Origin: Pelagomonas calceolata
Lineage: Eukaryota > Sar > Pelagophyceae > Pelagomonadales > Pelagomonadaceae
NCBI GenBank assembly: GCA_918797485.1
Contig: CAKKNE010000005.1
Span: forward strand, 4,526,001 to 4,590,000
DNA: 64,000 bases
Direction: 5' to 3'
In this document: positions 49,181 through 56,364 of the stretch, one piece after another
Layout: each line of letters begins with the position of its first letter
Position numbering within the stretch: position 1 is the stretch's first letter
The notes under the pieces: generated by a model
Databases searched by the model: none
What the model was told of the DNA's origin: nothing
The model's input: the letters and a program-made list of their open reading frames with translations, nothing else
Position numbers and translations under genes: made by a program

Positions 49181-49885
49181 CTACGCCCGCTGCCGCGCCG
49201 GCGCCGAGACCTCGATCGCCCCGGGAAAGTGCATCCGCATCGCCTCCGACGACTTGACGACGACCAGGGCGGCGGGCCACCGCCGTTCCGCCCAGCGCAC
49301 GCACTTCAGGACCGTGTCGTAGGCGCGCGAGCCGTTGATGTCGACGAAGACAGATGAATATTTGCCCTCCACGCGATCGGGCTCGCACAGCACGTCGCAC
49401 ACCAGAAAGGTCGCGCCCGGCGCTGCGTCTCTGGCCGTCCGCATGCGGTCGGCGGCCTTGTCGACGGCTAGCACGGCGCAGCCGCGGGCAACGAGTCGGC
49501 GCGTTGCTTCTCCTTGGTCGCAGCCTACCTCCAATGTCTTGGTTCCGACGTCCTGCGTCGCGGCCGCGAGGCGATACGCTCGCGTCGTCGCCGTGAACAG
49601 CGTCAGAGGCCCACCGCCGCGGATGGGTACCAATAACGCCGGCCGGGCCGCGTAGGTGCTTCCATCCTTGTACACGACCGTGCGCCGGCCGTCCTCGGTT
49701 GCCTCGCCCACGATGTAGGCTGCGGCGAACGGGCGGCTCCCGCGCTGGCCGCCGCGCGACTTCATCACAAAGACGCGGTCGCCGTCGGCGAAGGCGTGGG
49801 GGAGGTGCGGGGCGAATGCTTCCCACTGGCGCTCCGTTTCGCCCTCGGAGGCGTCTGGCCCTGCTGTTGATGATGCTGCAGCCAT
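49181..49885 (-). CDS. Class I SAM-dependent methyltransferase-like protein
   Basis: 234 residues from ATG 49885. The N-terminal ~90 residues have a small beta-rich module (FADGDRVFVMKSRGG, VGEATEDGRRTVVYKDGSTY) that could be a Tudor/SH3-like barrel. A Rossmann methyltransferase core follows: motif I KTLEVGCDQGEATRRLVARG, the acidic end of strand 2 in VLAVDKAADRM, ATFLVCDVL (motif II area) and YSSVFVDINGS (motif III/IV). The substrate is unknown. It is convergent with the SET gene (37 bp between stops). Confidence 0.65.
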   Translation of the reverse strand: MAAASSTAGPDASEGETERQWEAFAPHLPHAFADGDRVFVMKSRGGQRGSRPFAAAYIVGEATEDGRRTVVYKDGSTYAARPALLVPIRGGGPLTLFTATTRAYRLAAATQDVGTKTLEVGCDQGEATRRLVARGCAVLAVDKAADRMRTARDAAPGATFLVCDVLCEPDRVEGKYSSVFVDINGSRAYDTVLKCVRWAERRWPAALVVVKSSEAMRMHFPGAIEVSAPARQRA

Positions 49886-50150
49886 GCTGCAGCTGGCAGA
49901 GTGCTCGCTGCAGCCGCGCTGGAGCCCTCGTCGGCTGGTTTTGCACAGATGCGACTGCGAGGCGATCAATATCTTGCTTTCAGTCCTTTTAAGCTCTCTT
50001 TTGGCTGTCGCTCAGCTAGCCACAAAACCTGTTTTGTTGCAGCTGCGCAGCGCGCGCGGGCGGCTGACCGAGGCGTTTCCGCACTCTCAGGCGCTGCAAA
50101 CAACCACAAAGAGCTCCAAGAGATCGCCAACAAAGCGCCGGCGACGCGTG

Positions 50151-50819
50151 ATGCTCTACAGCGGCTCCTTGACACTGCTGCTGCTCGTGCACTCCGCAGC
50201 GTTTGCGCCGCCGCCGCGACTCACCACAAAAAAAACAGCGCGAATCCATCGGGCCGTGTCGCCCGCCGCAGCCGACGCGCCCATGCTGTATAAGGCCGTG
50301 GGCGAGTCGACGCGCTTCGCGGTGAGCGGCGCCGTCGCGGCGACGCTCATGGTGAGGCGCGACGCGGAGACGCTGACCTGGGTCGCCGGCGCCATCCTGG
50401 CGGCCGTCTGCAACAAGATCCTCAAAAGGATCATCAAGGAGGACCGGCCGGAGGCGGGCGACGACGGCGGGATGCCGTCGAGCCACGCTTGTAGCGTGTG
50501 CCATCTGGGCGTCGGCGCGGCGCTCCGCTTTCCCCTAACAAAACTGCAGCTCGGTGGCCTGGCCGTGTACGGCGCGACGTCGCTCGCGTGGCGCGTGACG
50601 AACCGCTACCACACGGCGCCCCAGGTCCTCGTCGGCGGCGCGTTCGGCGCCGCGACGGCTGGAGCCTTTCGTAGTTTCTCAAAACGGTTGGAGGCGGAGG
50701 TGCTACCCGCGCGGATCCCGCTCGCGTGGATTTTAGGTATTTACGGCGCGGGCGCGGTCGTCGTCGGCTCCGTCGAGCGCGCCAAGTGGCTGAAGCGGGC
50801 GCTGAAGAAGAAGCGATGA
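50151..50819 (+). CDS. PAP2-type phosphatase with plastid-targeting leader
   Basis: 222 residues from ATG 50151. The leader LTLLLLVHSAAFAPPPRL is a signal peptide followed by A-F-A-P, the stramenopile plastid-import signature with Phe at the cleavage site. Phosphatase motifs: KRIIKEDRP (KX6RP), GMPSSHACS (PSxH) and RVTNRYHTAPQ (RX5H). The Asp expected four residues after the last His is Gln here. At least three hydrophobic helices place it in a membrane. Expected role: removing phosphate from a lipid phosphate or polyprenyl diphosphate in the plastid. It is divergent from the methyltransferase gene. Confidence 0.75.
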   Translation: MLYSGSLTLLLLVHSAAFAPPPRLTTKKTARIHRAVSPAAADAPMLYKAVGESTRFAVSGAVAATLMVRRDAETLTWVAGAILAAVCNKILKRIIKEDRPEAGDDGGMPSSHACSVCHLGVGAALRFPLTKLQLGGLAVYGATSLAWRVTNRYHTAPQVLVGGAFGAATAGAFRSFSKRLEAEVLPARIPLAWILGIYGAGAVVVGSVERAKWLKRALKKKR

Positions 50820-51070
50820 TGTCATTTTTGTCGCGTTGACGGCGTGTAAAGGTATTGAGTAGCCTCTTCCTCTTCGTGCGGGTCTACAGCTTTTTGGCAC
50901 AATGTCATAGCTTTTTGGCACGCGGCGCAACTTGTGCAGGAGTAGTCAAGCAACAAATGATGAATCGTCGCGTAGCGCGCTGAAAGGACCATCGCTTCTG
51001 ATCGTCGGGCTGCTCCATCTGCTCTGCACTGCATGCTGCCCCTGTAGCGCCATCGGGCTGCCCAGAACAC

Positions 51071-52196
51071 ATGCCGCGGATCGCTGGGCTTCTGCTCTGC
51101 GCCGCGGCGACGGCCAGCGACGTCCTATTCGTGCACGTGGGGAAGACGTGCGGCGGGACCATCGCCGCCGAGTTAAGAAAAAACCGCGTGGCCTACCACG
51201 AGGTGCACCTCGACAAGGTCGACAGGGAGACGCTCGCACAATACAAGCGAGTGATCGTCTCGGCGCGCGACCCCGTGGACCGCGTGATCTCGGCGTTCAA
51301 CTGGCGGAGTCCGCACGCCTGCCGCCAATGGAAGGGCCAATGCACGCCGCCGCGGGCCGTCGAGAAGTTCGACGGCGAGCGGGGGTTCTACAACTGTTTT
51401 CCGGACGTGCAGCACTTCGTTGACGAGGTGACGGAGCGGTCGAAGCCTGTGTAGACTTCACGCCATCGACGCGACGCGTGCTCGATGCTGCCTCACCGAT
51501 TGGGATCCATACAGGTCGAAGAGTCCATCGCTCACGTGCCTCATGCTCGCGCACTCGTTTTTTAATGGTGTCGGCGTGGGCGAGGGCGGCGGCTCGCACA
51601 TCGGGAAGGGCCTCTCGTGGTACATCGGGCCGGTGCTCCACGACCTGCTGCGACGGGAGAGTGACCTCTGGGTCGTGCGTGCCGAGGCGTGCGAACACGA
51701 CCTGGAGGGGGCTATTCGCTGGCTGCGGGGCGACGACACCCTCGACGTGTTACGAGCCGCGTGGAAATCGACCAGTGAGTTAGGTTATTGCGGAGACCTT
51801 CGTGGGCCTCCACGCCATCGAGCTGCCGCAGCTACGGGGACGACGTCGCATCGATGGCGTAGAATCTCCACGCCATCGAGCAGAGCAGTTACGGGGACGA
51901 CGTCGCGTCGATGGCGTCGGGCGTAGGAAAAATGATTTCCACACAGGCTACGAGGCGGCTGGATTCACCAAGCGCGCAACACCACGGACGAGACGTCGAC
52001 GACCATCGACGGCTCGTCCCGAAAGAAACTGCAGCAGCGCCTGGAGGCCGAGTTCCAAATCTTAGACATTATGCTCGACGCGTCCGTGAACTATGGCGCG
52101 AAACGGCGGCGCGGCCTTCAGAAGGAGCTCCTCGTCGACGGGGGAGGCGTGTGCAAGTCCCTCTCGAGCAAGACGCATGTTAATACAAACTGTTAG
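51071..52196 (+). CDS. Golgi-type sulfotransferase, three exons split by introners
   Basis: Predicted join 51071-51438, 51515-51748, 51947-52196; 283 residues. A short signal peptide (MPRIAGLLLCAAATA) leads straight into the PAPS 5'-phosphosulfate loop DVLFVHVGKTCGGTI. The 3'-phosphate site is KRVIVSARDPVDRVISAFNW (R-D-P...R..S.F). CRQWKGQC and CFPDVQHFVDEV follow, then HSFFNGVGVGEGGGSHIGKG from exon 2. These are the family marks of carbohydrate sulfotransferases that move sulfate from PAPS to glycans. Both introns carry the 8-bp duplications of introners, and splicing keeps one frame across all three exons to TAG. Confidence 0.8.
51439..51514 (+). mobile_element. Degenerate introner, GT-AG intron (76 bp)
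   Basis: GTCGAAGC, CTGTGTAGACTTCACGCCAT ... GATCCATACAG, GTCGAAGA: target duplication 7/8 identical, 5' end CTGTGTAGA, core ACGCCATCGA present, 3' end reduced to CATACAG. It is the shortest introner here. Confidence 0.8.
51749..51946 (+). mobile_element. Introner, GT-AG intron (198 bp) with duplicated core
   Basis: GTTACGAG, CCGCGTGGAAATCGACC ... AATGATTTCCACACAG, GCTACGAG. The target duplication is 7/8 identical; the T in position 2 of the first copy makes GT while the exonic copy reads GC. The core CTCCACGCCATCGA...CGATGGCGT occurs twice in tandem. It is inserted in the opposite orientation to the introner at 35779, with which it shares CAGTGAGTTAGGTTAT. Confidence 0.88.
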
Positions 52197-52203
52197 TGAC
52201 ACA

Positions 52204-52569
52204 TCACAGGGCGTAGTCGAGGTGCTCCGCGAGGACCCGCTTCACGTCGGGGCCCTGGACCGGCTCGCCGTGGCAGGGCGCGAGGAAGTCCCACTCCCAT
52301 GCGAATATCCGCGCGATCTTCGCCTCCCAGCCCGGCTGCTTCATGAGGCCGTTGTAGACCGGCCGGTAGATGCGATCCATACCAAATTTCCACGCCGCCG
52401 GCGCGTCGGCCGGGTAGTTCCACCAGAGGTCCGTCACGAGCAGCACGCACGACGGCTTGTGCACGAAGACGACCTCCGAGAAAAAGGGCCGATCCCCAAG
52501 AAGTTTGAAGGGCGACCGCTCCTCCTCGATCCAGCCGACGGCCCGCGCTCGGAGGGCGGGAAAAGAATT
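52204..52569 (-). pseudogene. C-terminal fragment resembling a DUF4336 (metallo-beta-lactamase-like) protein
   Basis: An open frame of about 120 codons ends at a stop near 52204: ...LRARAVGWIEEERSPFKLL, GDRPFFSEVVFVHKPSCVLL, VTDLWWNYPADAPAAWKFGM, DRIYRPVYNGLMKQPGWEAK, IARIFAWEWDFLAPCHGEPV, QGPDVKRVLAEHL. The EVVFVHKPS..LLVTDL and W-D-F-L-x-P-C-H-G-E pieces fit the second half of DUF4336-type proteins. The first half is absent and upstream sequence is stop-rich. It lies tail to tail with the sulfotransferase gene (7 bp between stops). A hidden upstream exon is possible. Confidence 0.5.
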
Positions 52570-53225
52570 CTACTAGACAACTCCCGAGTTTATGTTCGTT
52601 TCCTTCCGTTTGTTTGTGGTAGAGTCCATTTAGGCCGCCTGAGCGGGGATGAGCTATGTTAGATGGCCCGTTAGAGCCTCGCCGCGAAGCGACTTCGGGC
52701 CCCCGCGTTTACGTGAAAACAAGCAGAAGACCCAGACCCGCGAGTATCAGCGACGACACCATCCAGATGGACCATAACGCCGTTATTCTATTCACAATTG
52801 ACCGACTTGCCAGTTCTCCACGGACGACGGTGCGTACGCGGGGCACCAGTAAGGCCCCAGACCGGTGAGTTGTAAAATAAATTCGCGTTTCAGGCACTTC
52901 GGTTGTGGGACGGGCCAGACAACCGGCCTGAACGTCTACTACATAGGATTACCTTCTCGGAAAACTCGGCGCGGGATCGTGCGACTCAAGTGCGAGCCCA
53001 CGTTCTCGCCAATTCGAGCTGTAGACCCGGACCTGCGACCGTCAGCCCGTGTAACATCACCATGGACCTTAATCTAAGAGCAGCGTTCTCGCGGGTTTCG
53101 TCGACAGCGCCATTTGGTGCTTGGTGAGCTATACGAGCGCATAGATACGCAGTAATCATCCAAGCGCTCGGAAGCGCACCGTTCTCAGCCACACATACGA
53201 AATCAGCCGCATCCACCAGCCAAAG
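52570..53225. other. Intergenic, nothing recognised
   Basis: About 650 bp with lower GC than its surroundings in places, stop-rich in all frames. It lies upstream of the plus-strand gene at 53226. No RNA gene, repeat or 24-bp motif found. Confidence 0.4.
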
Positions 53226-54557
53226 ATGTGCGCCGCGCTGCTCAAAGCAGCAGCGCTCGCCTCGGCCGCCGCGCTCGCGAGCGCGGCCACAACCTCTACC
53301 TTCGCCATCCGCGACATCCCCGGGCCCAACATAGGCACCCCGGCACAGTCGCGCCTTCAGTATAAGCTCGCAAACTACGAGCGCGACCCCGCGACGTACC
53401 AGGCGTTCTGGCCCGAAGCCGAGGAATTGTTATTGCTGCTCTGCACGGACCCGGAGCTCTCGTACGCGAAGAACCGCTATGTCGCAGGCGATGTCGACGA
53501 GAACTTCGCCGGCGCCGGGTCCCGCTCGGCCGCGGTGCTCTCGATGAACGCCATGCACCACATCGTGCGCGGCACGTGCACCGACCGCTTTAGATCTGAT
53601 AAAGCGAGGCGAGCGTGTCACCTCGCCATCAAGATTATGGGCTCCGCCACGGTAAAGGCAGCTGATGACATGAAAAAATATATACAGCGCATCGAGCATC
53701 TTTTGACTGTATGCACGACATACCTCATTCACGGCGGCAAGGACGACGGCGGCGAGGACTCGCTGGCGTGGAGACAGATAACCACCGCCTTGGCATTGTT
53801 CGCGCTGTGCGCGTTCGCGGCCTTTAACGCGGCCGTGCGCGGTTCTAGGCGGGACGCGCCATCCAGAAAGGCGCTCGAGAGGCACCTCGAGGCGAGCCAC
53901 GACAACGTCCGCAAGCCCATTACTAATCTCTTCAACGAGGCGTGTCCGGGCGTGAACGTGTCGGGCACCCAGACGGCGTGCTTTCTGGCCATCGCCACGG
54001 TCGGGGCGTGGAAGAAAGCGGAGACGATGGTGCCGTGCTTCACGGGGACGGTGTTCGAGGCTAGCCGGTCGGATTTGTGCTCTGTGCATCGGAATCGCTT
54101 CTACAAGATTCCGGCGCAGTCGTGGTATTTGCTGGTCTTCATTTTACACTGCGACCTTCGGTGTAGAATCACTATTTTATCGTTCTCGACTGGCGCCTCA
54201 CTGGTTGATCTCCCCACAGTTGGCCTCTGGCTGCCCTTCGTCGCGCCCCTTCTTGGGCCGGTGCGCTACTTGTGGGGAACGCGCATCGCGTCCGGCCTAG
54301 CATATCACCTCTTCCGCCCGGATAGTGCCACCTGGTTCGGGTGCAACTTCCTGTACGTGCGGCTGACCTCCGACGACTATGATGCGCTGAAAGAACATTT
54401 GAAGGGGCCGCATTATTGCCTCGATCTCTACGACCCGAACGTGCTCGCGCTGATCCAGCGGGCGGCGCAGAACGGCGAGGCGGCCGGGCACGTCGAGTTC
54501 CTCGAGACGCTCTTCTCCAAGCCCGCGAACTACCACGTCAAGGAGACGTGGGCGTAG
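53226..54557 (+). CDS. Secreted/membrane hypothetical protein containing an introner remnant
   Basis: A 443-residue protein with a signal peptide rich in Ala (LLKAAALASAAALASAA), a helical ectodomain-like region (YERDPATYQAFWPEAEELLL), and hydrophobic segments at ~180-197 (ITTALALFALCAFAAFNAAV) and ~298-350. No family recognised. The stretch 54119-54219 ends with GGTTGATCTCCCCACAG, nearly the introner 3' end, but the frame is open through it and splicing at that AG would break the downstream frame, whose product (SDDYDALKEHLKGPHYCLDL) looks genuine. So the remnant appears to be translated. Confidence 0.55.
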   Translation: MCAALLKAAALASAAALASAATTSTFAIRDIPGPNIGTPAQSRLQYKLANYERDPATYQAFWPEAEELLLLLCTDPELSYAKNRYVAGDVDENFAGAGSRSAAVLSMNAMHHIVRGTCTDRFRSDKARRACHLAIKIMGSATVKAADDMKKYIQRIEHLLTVCTTYLIHGGKDDGGEDSLAWRQITTALALFALCAFAAFNAAVRGSRRDAPSRKALERHLEASHDNVRKPITNLFNEACPGVNVSGTQTACFLAIATVGAWKKAETMVPCFTGTVFEASRSDLCSVHRNRFYKIPAQSWYLLVFILHCDLRCRITILSFSTGASLVDLPTVGLWLPFVAPLLGPVRYLWGTRIASGLAYHLFRPDSATWFGCNFLYVRLTSDDYDALKEHLKGPHYCLDLYDPNVLALIQRAAQNGEAAGHVEFLETLFSKPANYHVKETWA

Positions 54558-54627
54558 AGGTTCGTCTGCGCGGTGTCGTCAGCGACGGCGGGGGTGTATG
54601 TGATAAGACAAAAACACAACTACACAA

Positions 54628-56076
54628 CTAGTCCGAGGCCGGCACCGCGATGTCCGAGGCTGGAACAGCGACGCCCCGGAGCACCTCGCCGCACGCGCCC
54701 GGCGCCAGCAGCGCCTCGAACGTCGCCGCGTCGCGCGCGAGGAGGCACCCCGCGAAGCCCAGGGCGTTCACGTCGACGCCGTTTGCTTCGCGTGCGCGCC
54801 GCGCGACGACGAGCAGCCAGCCGCGGCCGACGAGCAGGTTGTGCGACTCGCCGTTCAGCAAATCGAGGTCGTGGAGCAGCAGCGCGTAGGCCCGCAGCAG
54901 CGCGTCGGCGAAGGCGCCGTCTGTCGAGAAGTCGACGCGGAACGTAGCCCTAGGCGGCAGGAGCACGACGCCGTGCGCGACGCCCGCGAGCCGCGGCAGC
55001 GTTTGCGCGACGGGTTGGAAGGGCACGCGGCCCGACCTGTGTGGAAATCAAAATTGTACGGCGCGTTCGCGTCGTCCTCCACGCCATCGACGCCAGACCT
55101 GCTCGATGGCGTGGTGATGCCGGTTCCTCGCTGCTCGACCGAGCCAGGACGACCGCATCATCGCCGAGAGATGACTTAGTGAAGAATTGTCGGGTGCACC
55201 CGACGCACTGGTTGATTTCCACGCAGGGCCCGACCAGCGCCACGGGTCGCGCGGCAACGCCTCGATGTCTCGGGAAATCGGCGGCAGCGCCGCGCTCCAG
55301 CCCTCGCCGACGAAACTCTCGCCGGGCACAATTTGGAAGTGTCGGTGCGGCTGCCTGTGTGGAAATCAAAATTTCCCAGCGCATTGAATCTTGGCGTCGA
55401 CCTCCACGCCATCGAGCGGACCCGACGCATTGGTTGATTTCCACACAGGCGGCTGCGACGCGCCCGCTGTCGCGTCCGAGTTGTAGAAGCCGAGGCCCCT
55501 CGCCGCCGACGCGCACCGGTGCAGCGCGTCGAGGTCGTCGCGGTCCAGGCGCCGCGCCTGGGGCACGGCCGCCGCCGTGATCAGGAGCGCGTGGTCCGCA
55601 AAGGCCGGGAACTTGTTCAGCACGAGCGCGTAGCCTCCGAACACGACTGGCCGCACGACAAGCTGCGACCGAACACTATCGAAGGGGTCCCCGTCCACCT
55701 TTTCAGTCGCGGTCCGCGGCGCCTCGAGCACGAGGCAGCCGCCCGCGTACGTCGCCCGCGCCACGGCGAGCGGCGCGAGGGCGCCGCCCGCGGCCGCCGT
55801 CGCGGCCCGGAGCTCCGCGGCGAGGTCCCAGTCGAGCGCCCACTCGTCCGTCGTGGGCGCGCGCGGCCGCGCCGCCGCCACGCGCAGCGCCAGCGTCGCA
55901 ACGAAGAGCAGCGCGCAGGCGCCCGCGGCGACGCGGAACCGCTGCCGCCGCCGCGCCGCCGCCGTCTCGTCCGGCTCGTCGAGCGTGCCGATGCTCATGC
56001 GCTCGACGGCGTCGCCTTTGAGGGGCTCCATGGGCAAACCGATGAGGGACGGGCGGTGGGCGTTGTAGACTGACAT
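54628..56076 (-). CDS. APA2: Ap4A phosphorylase (ATP adenylyltransferase), membrane-anchored, three exons
   Basis: Predicted join of 56076-55457, 55354-55235 and 55036-54628; 382 residues. Motifs: HALLITAAAVPQARRLDRDD, GLGFYNSDATAGASQ, then the HIT-like triad PHRHFQIVP (H210, H212, Q214) that forms the nucleotidyl-His intermediate, and the C-terminal NLLVGRGWLLVVARRAREAN / GVDVNALGFAGCLLARD typical of APA1/APA2. The enzyme splits Ap4A to ATP + ADP with phosphate. Unusually, residues ~49-68 form a transmembrane segment (AAGACALLFVATLALRVAAA) after a cytosolic tail. Two introners split it, one directly before the triad (ASQ|PHRH). The 3' end is duplicated at 58438. Confidence 0.85.
55037..55234 (-). 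mobile_element. Introner, GT-AG intron (198 bp)
   Basis: In sense orientation: GTCGGGCC, CTGCGTGGAAATCAACCAGT ... TTTTGATTTCCACACAG, GTCGGGCC. The 8-bp duplication is perfect. It carries the same GTCGGGTGCACCCGAC palindrome and TTCTTCACTAAGTC stretch as the introner at 32733, but in the opposite orientation relative to the gene. Confidence 0.9.
55355..55456 (-). mobile_element. Introner, GC-AG intron (102 bp) at the catalytic motif
   Basis: In sense orientation: GCAGCCGC, CTGTGTGGAAATCAACCAAT ... TTTTGATTTCCACACAG, GCAGCCGC. The 8-bp duplication is perfect, so the donor is GC. It looks like an internally deleted relative of the element at 55037. Exact removal restores GASQ-PHRHFQ. Confidence 0.9.
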
Positions 56077-56155
56077 TTGTCCGGCCAGCTTGCGTGAGGC
56101 CGCGCTGTAAAAAATGGCTGTCGACGTAGAAACGCGCTGTCGACGGAGTTTGCTT

Positions 56156-56178
56156 GCTAGTGTCTTACAGTCGCTAGC
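56156..56178 (+). promoter_or_regulatory. Copy 10 of the 24-bp motif
   Basis: GCTAGTGTCTTAC followed by AGTCGCTAGC (one base shorter), in the 288-bp divergent gap between Ap4A phosphorylase (80 bp) and the gene at 56365 (187 bp). Confidence 0.6.
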
Positions 56179-56364
56179 TGGATATATACGGAGAGCGGCG
56201 CTAAAATTGGCTCCCAGGGGCCTCTGGAAGCACCGACGAGACGCGCAAAGGCGACTCCACAAAAGCCGCAGCCCACCTAGGCGAGAACCGGGGCGGTTCG
56301 GCGAGGCGCGCTGCGCGAGAGCTAAGCTTGCTGCCGGAGAGCTTCAAGCGCGAGCGCGGGAGCG

